In this document: positions 15,426-26,378 of the stretch, in pieces
Layout: the number at the start of each line of letters is the position of its first letter
Numbering within the stretch: the stretch's first letter is position 1
Assembly: GCA_031296355.1 (NCBI GenBank)
Contig: JARLFX010000230.1
Coordinates: 1 to 36,342, forward strand
Source: Acidobacteriaceae bacterium
GTDB lineage: Bacteria > Acidobacteriota > Terriglobia > Terriglobales > Acidobacteriaceae
Length of the DNA: 36,342 nt
Direction of reading: 5' to 3'
Made by a program: the position numbers and the translations under genes
The notes under the pieces: model-generated
Databases searched by the model: none
What the model was told of the DNA's origin: nothing
Seen by the model: only the letters and a program-made list of their open reading frames with translations

Positions 15426-16354
15426 TGGCCCAGCTTCTCGCTTAGTGCGCCGGCATAGCCGTGTACAAAATCCATTGCTGCCATCCGTTTCTTTCCTTCT
15501 AACTGCACTTCTTCCAGCTTCAAGGCCGTGCCCTGTGCGCAGCCAACGTGCAGTTGACCATCGTGTACGGCAAGCGCGCCGGGGTCGAGGGTGACGCCCT
15601 CGGCGACGTGCATGGTGTGCACGATGAACTTCTTTCCGCGAAAGGTGGTGTGCGCGCCGGGCCAGGGCTGGAAGCCGCGCCAGCGATTGAAGATGGTCTG
15701 CGCATCGCGGTCGAAGCGAATGCGGCCGTCTTCGCGCGTGAGGATGGGCGCGAGGGTGGCCTGCGCATCGTCCTGCTTCTTCGCGGTGATGGTGCCGGCT
15801 TCGAGCTGGCGGAGCGTCTCCACCATGAGCGGTGCGCCATCGGCGGCGAGGATGCTGAAGAGATCCTGCGCGGTCTGCCCGGGGCCGATGGGAACTTCGC
15901 TCTGCAGCAGCGTGTCGCCGGTATCGAGCCCAGCGTCGATGCGCATGGTGGTGTTGCCGGTGATGCGCTCGCCGCTGGCGACGGCCCACTGGATGGGTGC
16001 TGCGCCGCGATACTTCGGCAGCAGCGAGGCGTGGAGGTTCAGGTTGCCGTGGCGGGGCAGGTCGAGCATCCATTGCGGGATGATGCGGCCGTAGGCTACG
16101 ACGAGGATGACGTCTGGCGCGATGGCTGTGAGCTGCTGCTGGAATTCTACGTTGGTCTTGATCTTCTCAGGCTGGGTAACGGGGATGCCGAGCGCGATGG
16201 CGGTGCGCTTGACCGGCGGAGCGGTTAGCTCGAGGCCGCGTCCACTGGCGCGGTCAGGCTGCGTCACCACCAGCTGCACATCATGCCCGGCGGCGACTAC
16301 CGCCTCCAGCACGGGCACGGCAAACTCCGGGGTTCCGCAGAAGACAATTCGCAT
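15422..16354 (-). CDS. fmt: Methionyl-tRNA formyltransferase
   Basis: Formylates initiator Met-tRNA using 10-formyl-tetrahydrofolate. The 310-aa length is typical. The N-terminal Rossmann domain begins MRIVFCGTPEFAVPVLEA. The catalytic/folate region reads NLHASLLPKYRGAAPIQWAV with ITGNTTMRIDAGLDTGD. The C-terminal OB-fold carries FNRWRGFQPWPGAHT. The start is ATG 16354; a GTG directly upstream (16357) is equally possible. The gene begins a few bp after the def stop and overlaps rsmB by 4 nt, forming a def-fmt-rsmB translation-linked unit. Confidence 0.97.
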   Translation of the reverse strand: MRIVFCGTPEFAVPVLEAVVAAGHDVQLVVTQPDRASGRGLELTAPPVKRTAIALGIPVTQPEKIKTNVEFQQQLTAIAPDVILVVAYGRIIPQWMLDLPRHGNLNLHASLLPKYRGAAPIQWAVASGERITGNTTMRIDAGLDTGDTLLQSEVPIGPGQTAQDLFSILAADGAPLMVETLRQLEAGTITAKKQDDAQATLAPILTREDGRIRFDRDAQTIFNRWRGFQPWPGAHTTFRGKKFIVHTMHVAEGVTLDPGALAVHDGQLHVGCAQGTALKLEEVQLEGKKRMAAMDFVHGYAGALSEKLGQ

Positions 16355-16358
16355 CACG

Positions 16359-16868
16359 CTACCACTCGCCGGCGCGTTGCAGCTTCTTGATCTTGCGCAA
16401 CGCCAGGGTACGCTTCAACTGGCTGATGCGGTCAATGAAGAGTATGCCGTCAAGGTGATCGAGCTCGTGCTGAAAGGCGCGAGAGAGCAGCTCGGTGCCC
16501 TCGTACTCGTACCAATCACCGTGCTCGTCCTGCGCGCGAAGCTTGACCCATGCGTGGCGCGAGACCTTTTCGCGAATCTCGGGCAGGCTAAGGCAGCCCT
16601 CTTCTTCCAGCTGCTTGCCCTCGCACTCGATGATCTCAGGATTGATGAGGACGATCTTCTCTTCGGGATTCTTTTTGAAGCTGACGTCGATCACCGTGAG
16701 CCGCTGCAGGATGCCGATCTGCGGCGCAGCCAGGCCGATGCCCTGCTCCACGTACATCGTCTCGAACATATCTTCCACGAGCGCATGCAGCTTCTTGTCG
16801 AAGACGGTAATGGGCTCTGCCTTCTGCATCAGAACTGGGTCGGGATATTTAATCACTTTGTAGATCAT
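16359..16868 (-). CDS. def: Peptide deformylase
   Basis: Removes the N-formyl group from nascent proteins, the step that complements Fmt. The 169-aa protein carries all three metal/active-site motifs: GIGLAAPQ (residues 43-50), EGCLS (90-94, metal ligand Cys92) and QHELDH (133-138; His134, Glu135, His138). The C-terminal tail is basic (LRKIKKLQRAGEW). The ribosome-binding site (GAGA) is weak. It lies 32 bp downstream of aroC. Confidence 0.97.
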   Translation of the reverse strand: MIYKVIKYPDPVLMQKAEPITVFDKKLHALVEDMFETMYVEQGIGLAAPQIGILQRLTVIDVSFKKNPEEKIVLINPEIIECEGKQLEEEGCLSLPEIREKVSRHAWVKLRAQDEHGDWYEYEGTELLSRAFQHELDHLDGILFIDRISQLKRTLALRKIKKLQRAGEW

Positions 16869-16900
16869 TGCTATCTCACACGGCTGAATTTCTTATACGC

Positions 16901-18076
16901 TTAGAAGCGCTTTATCTGCTCGCAATAGCCGTCGAAGTTGCGCTTGAGTTCGCGCAGGGAGTCTCCGCCGAATTTTTCCAGTACCAGCCTGGCCAGCGCC
17001 AGAGCGATCATCGCTTCTCCGGCTACGCCCGCAGCCGGAACCACGCAGACGTCAGAGCGTTCGTAGGCCGCCTTCACCGGCTCGCGCGTCTCGAAATTAA
17101 CCGAAGCAAGCGGACGGCGCAGCGTGGAGATGGGTTTCAGGTAGCCGCGGATGACGATGTCTTCGCCGTTGGAGACGCCGCCTTCGATGCCGCCGGCGTT
17201 GTTGTGCTCGCGGGTGAATTTGGTGAAGCCTTCGGGCTTGTCGCCGTATTCGATGGCATCGTGCACGACGGAGCCGAAGGACTCTGCTGCGGTGACGCCA
17301 CGTCCGATCTCCACCGCCTTCACCGCCTGCAGGGACATCAGCGCCCAGGCCAGCTGGCCGTCGAGGCGCTCGTCCCAGTTGGCATAGGTGCCTACGCCGG
17401 GAGGAACGCCGTGCGCCACGACTTCGAATATGCCGCCGACAGTATCGCCGGTACGGAGCGCCTTATCGACTTCCGCTTTCATCGCAGCTTCGCTGTCAGC
17501 ATCCACGCAGCCCAGCAGAACTTCGGGCTGGTTGCGCAGCGCCGCAATCTCTTCCCATTGCGCGGGGCGCGTGAGCTCTGCTGTGCCAACGCGCACGACG
17601 TGGCTGGCAACCTCAATGCCCAGGGGCTTCAGCAACAGCTTGGCCAGAGCGCCGGCAGCTACGCGCGCTGCGGTCTCGCGGGCGCTGGCGCGCTCCAGCA
17701 CGTAACGCGCGTCGGCGAAGTCATACTTCAACGCACCGGCAAGATCAGCATGGCCGGGGCGCGGAGAGGCGACGGCCTTGTGTTTGGCAGGATCACCTTC
17801 TTCAACGGGAAGAATCTCCGTCCAGTTCTTCCAGTCGCGATTGGCCATGACCATGGCCACGGGCGAGCCGATGGTCTTGCCGTGGCGCACGCCGCTGAGG
17901 ATGTGCGCGAGGTCCTGCTCAATGCGCATGCGGCCGCCGCGGCCATAGCCTTGCTGACGCCGCCAGAGTTCGCGGGCAATGTACTCGGGATCAACATCCA
18001 CACCGGCCGGAAGACCGGAGACCATGGCCACCAGGCTCTCGCCGTGAGATTCGCCCGCTGTCGAAAATCTGAGCAT
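16901..18076 (-). CDS. aroC: Chorismate synthase
   Basis: The last step of the shikimate pathway, an FMN-dependent elimination of phosphate from EPSP to give chorismate. The 391-aa protein starts MLRFSTAGESHG (signature GESHG). It has the FMN/EPSP-site segments RRQQGYGRGGRM, SGVRHGKTIGSPVAMV, RPGHADLAG and YVLERASARETAARVAAGA, and later FTREHNNAGGIEGGVSNGEDI. GAGG is about 8 nt before the ATG. It is inside the minus-strand run, 54 bp after the EVE gene. Confidence 0.97.
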   Translation of the reverse strand: MLRFSTAGESHGESLVAMVSGLPAGVDVDPEYIARELWRRQQGYGRGGRMRIEQDLAHILSGVRHGKTIGSPVAMVMANRDWKNWTEILPVEEGDPAKHKAVASPRPGHADLAGALKYDFADARYVLERASARETAARVAAGALAKLLLKPLGIEVASHVVRVGTAELTRPAQWEEIAALRNQPEVLLGCVDADSEAAMKAEVDKALRTGDTVGGIFEVVAHGVPPGVGTYANWDERLDGQLAWALMSLQAVKAVEIGRGVTAAESFGSVVHDAIEYGDKPEGFTKFTREHNNAGGIEGGVSNGEDIVIRGYLKPISTLRRPLASVNFETREPVKAAYERSDVCVVPAAGVAGEAMIALALARLVLEKFGGDSLRELKRNFDGYCEQIKRF

Positions 18077-18130
18077 CTCTATCGCCTCATTCAGTTGCCG
18101 GGGAAGACACGCGGCAAGGAAAATTGTACT

Positions 18131-18508
18131 TCAGCCAACCAGCCAGTCCCACTGTGCCGCCGTCAGCGGCACTACGCCCAGCCGCCCGATAATGACCAGC
18201 GGCGAAGTCTTGAAGATGGAATTCGCCTTAATCTGCGCCAGCGTCTTCGGCTGCTTGATCGCCTTGCCCACCTTGATCTTTACCAGCGGAACCTTGGGGT
18301 CCGCCGCATCTACGCTGACCACCGTGGCCGTGCCCATCGCCGTCTTCTCATCGCCGGTGTGATAGATGATGAGGGTCTCGCCCTTCTTCATCTCGCGCAG
18401 ATACTTCACCGCGGTGGGATTGGCGACGCCATCCCATATGGTTTCCTTATCGCGCACCAGGTCAGCGAAGGAGTAGACATCGGGCTCTGTCTTCAGCAGA
18501 AAAGGCAT
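18131..18508 (-). CDS. EVE domain-containing protein
   Basis: A 125-aa single-domain protein of the EVE fold (PUA-like superfamily; relative of eukaryotic THYN1). The signature is FLLKTEPDVYSFADL, then IWDGVANPTAVKYLREMKKGE and LIIYHTG. EVE proteins are thought to recognise modified bases in nucleic acids; that is family knowledge and cannot be tested here. It starts 2 bp after the stop of the OB/HD nuclease gene, so the two are almost certainly co-translated. Confidence 0.92.
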   Translation of the reverse strand: MPFLLKTEPDVYSFADLVRDKETIWDGVANPTAVKYLREMKKGETLIIYHTGDEKTAMGTATVVSVDAADPKVPLVKIKVGKAIKQPKTLAQIKANSIFKTSPLVIIGRLGVVPLTAAQWDWLVG

Positions 18509-18510
18509 GG

Positions 18511-19503
18511 CTATTTTTTCTCCGTGTCGCTGAGATAGCGCTTCGTATTCAGTATCTGGCGGTTATCGAGCGCCCACATGCGCTCGGTCATCTCGTCTGG
18601 CGCGCTGCCGTTGCGCTCCTGCAGGGCGAACTCGGTGCGCACGGCCTGTAGCTTGGCTTCGAGATCGTCAATGGTGTGGAAGATGATCGCTTCGGGCAGC
18701 ATGGGCAGCTTGGGCGAGCCGAACTCGTACTCGCCATGGTGGCTGAGGATCATGTGCTCGACCAGGATGCGCAGCTTGTCAGGGAAATCGCTCAGCGCTT
18801 CAATTTTCTCACGCAGCATGCCCATAGCGATGCTGATGTGGCCGATGAGCAGGCCTTCGAGGGTGTAGCGGAATGAGGTCTTCCACGCCAGCTCGCGCGT
18901 CTTGCCGATGTCGTGCAGGATGCAGCCGGTCATGATGAGGTCGAGATCGGCTTCGGGATAGCAGGGGCTGATCGCCTTTGCCACCGCGAGCAGGCCAACG
19001 ACGTGCTCCAGCAGTCCGCCGATCCACGCATGATGCAGCAGCTTGGCTGCGGGCGCTTTTTTGTAGGCCGCGGCAATCTCTGCGTCGTCGAGGAAGGCGT
19101 TGACCAGCCGCTTGAGGTCTGCATTTTTGAAGCCGGCAACGTGGGCGCGTAGCTCGATCCACATGGCCTCAATGTCGCGGGTGGTGACGGCGAGGAAGTC
19201 AGACGGCTCGACCTCGCTATCTGCCGCCATGCGCATGCGCTGTAGCGTGATCTGGAACTTTCCCTGGTAGTTGCTGACCTGGCCGCGCACCTTCACATAG
19301 CTGCCCGCGGTACAGGTGGCCAGCGCATCGGAAAAGTCTTCCCACATGCGCGCGTCGAAGCTGCCGGTCTTGTCGCTTAGGACCAGGGCGAGATATGCGC
19401 CGCCCTGCTTGCGTTCGCGCTGCTGGATGGATGACAGCACAAAGTAGGAGTCAACATTCTTGTTCTCAAACTTCGGCGCGTCGATGATGAAGAAGTCTTT
19501 CAT
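18511..19503 (-). CDS. YhaM-like 3'-5' exoribonuclease (OB-fold plus HD domain)
   Basis: The 330-aa protein has an N-terminal OB-fold nucleic-acid-binding domain (residues about 5-95: VDSYFVLSSIQQRERKQGGAY, KVRGQVSNYQGKFQITL). A metal-dependent HD domain follows: LLHHAWIGGLLEHVV, CILHDIGK with His197-Asp198, MILSHHGEYEFGSP and FHTIDDLEAK. This is the architecture of Bacillus YhaM, a 3'-5' exonuclease for RNA and single-stranded DNA. The frame opens at a GTG at 19527. The ATG at 19503 (MKDFFIID) has GGAG 5 nt upstream and gives the family N-terminus, while ATG 19518 is an alternative. It heads an EVE-aroC-def-fmt-rsmB run, 78 bp downstream of the PPIase gene. Confidence 0.88.
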   Translation of the reverse strand: MKDFFIIDAPKFENKNVDSYFVLSSIQQRERKQGGAYLALVLSDKTGSFDARMWEDFSDALATCTAGSYVKVRGQVSNYQGKFQITLQRMRMAADSEVEPSDFLAVTTRDIEAMWIELRAHVAGFKNADLKRLVNAFLDDAEIAAAYKKAPAAKLLHHAWIGGLLEHVVGLLAVAKAISPCYPEADLDLIMTGCILHDIGKTRELAWKTSFRYTLEGLLIGHISIAMGMLREKIEALSDFPDKLRILVEHMILSHHGEYEFGSPKLPMLPEAIIFHTIDDLEAKLQAVRTEFALQERNGSAPDEMTERMWALDNRQILNTKRYLSDTEKK

Positions 19504-19581
19504 GGAGTCTCCATGCATTGCGGCCACGCCAGAGGATGAAAGCCTGGCACGGGTGATACGGCGAATGAACGCTGCTGCCGG

Positions 19582-21435
19582 TTACGGTTTCGACGTTGCG
19601 GCAGGCGGCGGAGGGACCGTGCCCGGAGCCACGGTGTTATCAGGCGTAGTGGCTGCCGGCGCTGCAGGAGCAGGTTTCTGCGTAATCCGCTCCTTCGGCC
19701 CCTTGTGCTTGACCTTGGTCTTCTTCTTCGACGTGTCGCCGTTCAATCCAAGCGGGGCAGCCTGCGTCTTCTCTGCCGAGGTCTCTTCTACCGTAGGCGC
19801 AACAGGCGCCGCGGCAACGTGCCTGACCTTGGGTTTCTTCGGCGAAGGGGGACGGGCAGCAAAACGCGACTTCGATTTGGGGCCAGACTTGGGGCCGAGC
19901 GGGTCAGCATCGGTCGAGGGCGCGGTCTGCTCAGGCAGGGCCTCAGAGACCATGCTGGTGGTGGTCTGCGCGGAACCTACTTCAGTGGGCACAGGAGTAG
20001 ACTTCTGCGAGCCCGCTACCTCCGGCAGCGTCTCGCGGGGAGCCTGGCCGAAGCGAACCTTCTCACGCTTGATTCTTGCCGGTTTGCCATGCTTGCCAGG
20101 AATGACCTTGGCGGTCTGCGGCTTGGTGGGGGCGATCGCCACGGCAGGCGTTGCAGCTACCGGCGTTGCGGCGAGCGATGCGGTATTGATGATGTGGCCG
20201 TGGCGGTCAAAACGCTTCTTTTCGACTACTGCCTTCTTCTTCACTGTGGGCTGGGCATAGGCCGTAAAGATCGGCTTGGTCTGCTTCGAGCTTGCCCCCG
20301 TGTCGATAAAACCGGGCTTGATGTCAATGTATGACTCTTCACGCAACTGGGTGAGGTAAGCGCGCAGGGCTGGCTGCATCTTGCCCATGTACACAGCTTC
20401 TTCAACCTGGCTCTCCACGTCGGCGATGGGAGGAACGCCGCCGGGGGTATGCGCCATGACCTTCAGCAGCACGTAGCCCTGCCGGGTGCGGATGGGGTCT
20501 GTCACGCCGCCCACAGGCAGCGAAAATGTCTTGTCTTCCAGCTCTTTGGCCAGCGCGCCGCGCTTGAATTCGCCGAGATCGCCGCCCTGTGCCGCGGTGG
20601 GGCCATTAGAGACCTGCTTTGCGAGCGCCTCAAACGATGCGCCTGTCTTGAGCCTGGCTGCTGCATCATCCGCCTTCGCCTTGGCGGCGGCAACGGTTGC
20701 GTCATCGGGCATCTGGCCTTCAGGGGAGGGCGTGGCAATCAGAATTTCGTTGAGCTTGACGCTCTCGGGCTGGGCAAAATCCGCCTTGTGCGCGTCGTAG
20801 TACTGCTGCGCATCCGCATGGGTGAGCTGCAGGCGGCGGCCAACCTCGTCGCGCACGACCTGCTGGGTGATGATGTTGTTGCGGATGTTGGCCTTGAAGT
20901 CTTCAAAGGAGACGCCCTGCTGCTGCGCCGCCTTCTCCAGCTCTTCCATGCTGTTGAAGTGGTTCTGTTTGCGAATCTCGTCAAGCTGGGTGATGACCTG
21001 CGCATCGGCGTTGATGCCGAGTTCCTTGCCCTTGGAGAGCAGGAGCTGCTGGTCGATGAGGTCGCGGAGCAGGTTGCGCTGACGCTCTGCCTTCTCATCG
21101 GGCGTGAGCTCGCGGCTCTGGCTTTCCTGGTCAAACTGCATCTGCGCGCGCTCGACGTCAGACCGGGTAATGATCTGGTCGTTGATGCGGGCAATCACGT
21201 CTTCCACCACGGTGCCGTTGGGCGTAATGGGGGCAGGCAGCGGCAGAGAGGCTGACGACGGCGGCGGCGTGACCAGGACTGGAGCTGGAGCCTGTGCGGG
21301 CGCTGCCGTGGCAAAGACCAGACAACCCATGGCGGCCATAATGCAAAGTACGCGATGCTGCAGAGGTTGTGCCGTGCGCTGCGTGGGGAGAAGGTTTGCG
21401 GCCTGCGGCAGGTGCTGCGATGTACGAAGAGTCAT
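19582..21435 (-). CDS. SurA-like peptidyl-prolyl cis-trans isomerase with long basic C-terminal tail
   Basis: A periplasmic parvulin-type chaperone. After a basic N-terminus and hydrophobic signal (VLCIMAAMGCLVFATAAPAQA), a SurA N-terminal domain starts VVEDVIARINDQIITRSDVE. One parvulin domain follows, beginning near SVKLNEILIATPS and including FEALAKQVSNGPTAAQGGDLGEF and IRTRQGYVLLKVM. The last 220 or so of 617 residues form a Pro/Ala/Lys/Thr-rich low-complexity tail with no recognisable fold, unusual for SurA. The start is uncertain: ATG 21435 gives a compact signal region, while ATG 21477 has GAGGG 7 nt upstream and would add 14 residues. It is divergent from the S41 protease gene. Confidence 0.85.
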   Translation of the reverse strand: MTLRTSQHLPQAANLLPTQRTAQPLQHRVLCIMAAMGCLVFATAAPAQAPAPVLVTPPPSSASLPLPAPITPNGTVVEDVIARINDQIITRSDVERAQMQFDQESQSRELTPDEKAERQRNLLRDLIDQQLLLSKGKELGINADAQVITQLDEIRKQNHFNSMEELEKAAQQQGVSFEDFKANIRNNIITQQVVRDEVGRRLQLTHADAQQYYDAHKADFAQPESVKLNEILIATPSPEGQMPDDATVAAAKAKADDAAARLKTGASFEALAKQVSNGPTAAQGGDLGEFKRGALAKELEDKTFSLPVGGVTDPIRTRQGYVLLKVMAHTPGGVPPIADVESQVEEAVYMGKMQPALRAYLTQLREESYIDIKPGFIDTGASSKQTKPIFTAYAQPTVKKKAVVEKKRFDRHGHIINTASLAATPVAATPAVAIAPTKPQTAKVIPGKHGKPARIKREKVRFGQAPRETLPEVAGSQKSTPVPTEVGSAQTTTSMVSEALPEQTAPSTDADPLGPKSGPKSKSRFAARPPSPKKPKVRHVAAAPVAPTVEETSAEKTQAAPLGLNGDTSKKKTKVKHKGPKERITQKPAPAAPAATTPDNTVAPGTVPPPPAATSKP

Positions 21436-21734
21436 GGGTATAAAGGTCTCTAATCTATCCCGCCCGCGCGCGGTCATACCGTGCCCTCGCCACGGTGGCC
21501 TCTCGGCGCTTGCGGCTTTGGACTCGCGGGATCCGGTACCGTCATTCTAAATGGCGAAGGGCCTGCGTTGCGAATCGGCAGGGGCGATTCTGCAAGCCGG
21601 ATTCCGCCCCTGGCCGCCCGCTCGCAGCCCGTGGCTGCTGGAAACGGGCCGCCGCGGCCACCTGCGGCTCACTCACGGATGTATACTTCGTCTATTAAGC
21701 AGCGTTTTCGCTGCGCCCGAGGTTCTGCCACAGC

Positions 21735-23351
21735 ATGTCTTCCCGTACTCGCCGTTCGCTCTTTTCTGCCACGCTGTTTCTCGCCATCTGCGGACTTGCG
21801 GGCATGGCCGCCAATCAGCGCCTGCGCGCGCAGTCTGCCTCAGACGAATCGACCCTGCGCGACAGCCTGCACAAGTTCACTGACGTATATGCCGTGGTGG
21901 AACAGAACTACGCCACGCCGCTGAACTCCGAGGCAATCGACAAGAGCATCTACGACGGGGCCATTCCGGCCATGCTGCACACCCTGGACCCGCACTCCAA
22001 CTTCTTTGATCCAAAGGCCTTTCACGACATGCGGGAGGAGCAGCACGGGCGCTACTACGGCGTGGGCATGACCATCCAGCCGCAGAACAACAAGATTGTG
22101 GTGGTGGCTCCGTTTGAGGGCACACCGGCGTACAAGGCCGGCATCCGGCCAGGCGACGTGATCGTTTCCGTGGACGGCAAGGCGACCGACGGCATGGATT
22201 CAGCGGGCGTCGCTGCGCTGCTGAAGGGGCCCAAGGGCACCCATGTGAAGGTCATCATGGGCCGCGAGGGCGAGGCCAAGCCGCTGGTGTTTGACCTGAT
22301 CCGCGATGAGATTCCGCGCTACTCGGTCGACCTGGCTTACATGATCCGGCCGGGAATCGGCTACATCCACGTCACCAACTTCCAGGAGACCACCAGCCAC
22401 GAAGTTGGCGAAGCGCTGAACCGGCTGGGACCGCTGAAGGGCCTGATGATCGACCTGCGCGGCAATCCCGGCGGCCTGCTGAACGAAGCCGTGAACATGG
22501 CGGACAAGTTTCTGGAGAAGGGGCAGGTGGTGGTCTCGCAGCATGGCCGCGGCGGCCCGGACCAGGTGTATCGCTCCGCCCACGGCGAAGATGGGCCCAA
22601 GTATCCCATTGTGGTGCTGGTGAACCGCAATACGGCATCGGCGGCAGAGATCGTCTCCGGCGCGCTACAGGATCATGATCGCGCGCTGGTGGTAGGCGAA
22701 ACTACCTTCGGCAAGGGTCTGGTACAGACCGTGTACCCCATTGCGGAAGACACCGGCCTGGCGCTAACCACCTACCACTACTACACGCCCAGCGGACGGC
22801 TGATCCAGCGCAACTACGACAACGTCTCGCTGTACGACTACTACTACGTGCGCGATGCAGCGACCATGCCGACGGACAACAAGAATCGCGAGGTCAAGCT
22901 CACGGACTCTGGCCGCACGGTGTACGGCGGCGGCGGCATTACACCCGACGAGAAGATTGAGGCGCCCAAGCCCAACCACTTCCAGGACACGTTGCTGCAG
23001 CACTATGCCTTCTTCAACTTCAGCAAGCACTATCTCGCCAGCAAGTCCGTGACGAAGGATTTCACGGTGGACGATGCTGTGCTGAAGCAGTTCAAGGAGT
23101 TTCTGACAGCGCAGAAGATCGACTATACCGATGCGGACATCAACGGCGTGCTCGACTGGGTGAAGGCAAGCATCAAGAGCGAACTCTTCACCTCGCAGTT
23201 TGGCCAGATGGAAGGCGCCAAGGTACGCGCGGAATGGGACCCGATGATCCAGAAGGGCCTGAGCTATCTGCCGGAAGCGCAGACGCTGGAAGACCATGCC
23301 AAACAAGCCGCACTGGCAAAGAGCGGCGGCCTGGACAATACCCTTCCGTAA
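21735..23351 (+). CDS. S41-family C-terminal processing peptidase
   Basis: An exported serine protease of the CtpA/Prc type that trims or degrades envelope proteins. The 538-aa protein has a signal peptide (RRSLFSATLFLAICGLAGMAA), an N-terminal helical region, a PDZ domain (GRYYGVGMTIQPQNNKIVVV to GIRPGDVIVSVDGKATDG) and the S41 catalytic domain. The catalytic pair is Ser302 in NRNTASAAEIV and Lys327 in GETTFGKGLVQT, 25 residues apart as expected. A C-terminal extension of about 140 residues follows ITPDEKIEAPKPN. GAGG lies 12 nt before the ATG, and TATACT at 21682-21687 is a possible -10. It is divergent from the periplasmic PPIase gene, so both products may serve envelope protein quality control. 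Confidence 0.94.
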   Translation: MSSRTRRSLFSATLFLAICGLAGMAANQRLRAQSASDESTLRDSLHKFTDVYAVVEQNYATPLNSEAIDKSIYDGAIPAMLHTLDPHSNFFDPKAFHDMREEQHGRYYGVGMTIQPQNNKIVVVAPFEGTPAYKAGIRPGDVIVSVDGKATDGMDSAGVAALLKGPKGTHVKVIMGREGEAKPLVFDLIRDEIPRYSVDLAYMIRPGIGYIHVTNFQETTSHEVGEALNRLGPLKGLMIDLRGNPGGLLNEAVNMADKFLEKGQVVVSQHGRGGPDQVYRSAHGEDGPKYPIVVLVNRNTASAAEIVSGALQDHDRALVVGETTFGKGLVQTVYPIAEDTGLALTTYHYYTPSGRLIQRNYDNVSLYDYYYVRDAATMPTDNKNREVKLTDSGRTVYGGGGITPDEKIEAPKPNHFQDTLLQHYAFFNFSKHYLASKSVTKDFTVDDAVLKQFKEFLTAQKIDYTDADINGVLDWVKASIKSELFTSQFGQMEGAKVRAEWDPMIQKGLSYLPEAQTLEDHAKQAALAKSGGLDNTLP

Positions 23352-23500
23352 ACAGCGCATGCCCACTGAGTGAATCTGTTTTTCCGGGATATCCTGGCTG
23401 CGTGAAGCTCCTTCGCGCAGCCATTTTCACGTTCGCTCCCACCAGCCGCGCTACGTCGCAGCGGAATGGGGCGCAGTATCTTTCACCAACGATTGACGGC

Positions 23501-23506
23501 TATAAT
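23501..23506 (+). promoter_or_regulatory. -10 element of the tRNA-Gly gene
   Basis: A perfect TATAAT lies 10 nt before the mature tRNA 5' end. No good -35 is visible at 16-18 nt; the nearest T-rich hexamer is TTTCAC at 23481-23486. Confidence 0.55.
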
Positions 23507-23516
23507 TGGAGGCGAA

Positions 23517-23591
23517 GCGGGAGTAGTTCAGTGGCAGAACGTCAGCTTCCCAAGCTGAATGTCGCCGGTTCGATCCCGGTCTCCCGCTCCA
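23517..23591 (+). tRNA. tRNA-Gly (CCC anticodon)
   Basis: A complete cloverleaf: acceptor GCGGGAG pairs with CTCCCGC (23581-23587), the D arm is GTTCAGTGGCAGAAC, the anticodon stem TCAGC/GCTGA encloses loop TTCCCAA (anticodon CCC, reads GGG), and the T arm is GCCGG-TTCGATC-CCGGT. The 3' CCA (23589-23591) is encoded. It is a single gene between the protease gene and the end of the kdp operon. Confidence 0.97.
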
Positions 23592-23633
23592 CTTCCAGCA
23601 CTTCCCCACCCAACATCTTCTATTGCGCGCGCA

Positions 23634-23664
23634 GAAAAAAGGCGCATGGCTTTCGCCATGCGCC
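23634..23664 (-). terminator. Terminator of the kdp operon
   Basis: A 10-bp perfect stem (GGCGCATGGC at 23641-23650, GCCATGCGCC at 23655-23664) has a 4-nt loop. On the minus strand it is followed by six T (23640-23635). It lies 48 bp beyond the kdpC stop codon. On the plus strand it lacks a T-tract, so it serves kdpC rather than the tRNA. Confidence 0.9.
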
Positions 23665-23711
23665 GGATGCTCCCACTTCGCCCACGCAAAGTAAATGGAG
23701 CAAGCTGAAAA

Positions 23712-24284
23712 CTATTTGTTCGCGGCAAGCTGATCCAGGGCCAGGTTCAGCTCCAGAACATTAACCCGCGGTTCACCCATAAAGCCGAGCTGGCGTGGCT
23801 GGATGTGCGCCTGCACAAGCGCGTGTACATGGTTCGCGTCTAACCCGCGCTGCGATGCAATGCGCCCGACCTGGTAGAACGCAGCGGCCGGTGATATCTC
23901 CGGGTCAAGACCGGAAGCAGAGGTCGTGACCAGGTCAACGGGGACATCCACGTTTGCCTGCTCGGCGGTTACGCTCTGCTGAACACGCGTAATCAGAGCG
24001 ACATTCGTAGGCGCGAGGTTTGAACCGGAGGATGACGATGCGTCATAACCATTGCCCGCTCCGGCAGCAGACGGACGGCTGTGAAAATAGCTGGGCCCGG
24101 TGAACGCCTGGCCGATCCAGTGTGAGCCGATCACATCACCGTTCGCGTTGTAGACCAGGCTGCCTGCGGCCTGCCGGGGAAACGCGACGTGGGCGATGGC
24201 AGTGATCACCAGCGGGTAGCCGATACCAAGCAGAACGGTGGTGACGGCGGTGTAGAGCAGCGAGATAAGAAGATTCTTCTTCAT
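23712..24284 (-). CDS. kdpC: Potassium-transporting ATPase subunit C
   Basis: The periplasmic-facing accessory subunit of the KdpFABC K+ pump, anchored by one N-terminal helix (LLISLLYTAVTTVLLGIGYPLVITAI). The 190-aa length is normal. Family motifs include GSHWIGQAF, FHSRPSAAG, YDASSSSGSNLAPTN and the C-terminal DPEISPAAAFYQVGRIA, then VLELNLALDQL. It starts 23 bp after kdpB with GAGGC upstream. It is the last gene of the operon before the terminator. Confidence 0.96.
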   Translation of the reverse strand: MKKNLLISLLYTAVTTVLLGIGYPLVITAIAHVAFPRQAAGSLVYNANGDVIGSHWIGQAFTGPSYFHSRPSAAGAGNGYDASSSSGSNLAPTNVALITRVQQSVTAEQANVDVPVDLVTTSASGLDPEISPAAAFYQVGRIASQRGLDANHVHALVQAHIQPRQLGFMGEPRVNVLELNLALDQLAANK

Positions 24285-24307
24285 GATGAGCCTCAGTAAA
24301 CAGTCCG

Positions 24308-26350
<2,043 letters not shown>

Positions 26351-26378
26351 GATTTCTCCTCGCTGTAAAAGCGTGTCC

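Noticed and set aside
14097..16073. 658-aa form of RsmB extending through fmt
   Set aside because: The extra N-terminal part is out-of-frame fmt sequence. The ATGA overlap at 15422-15425 and family length support the start at 15425.
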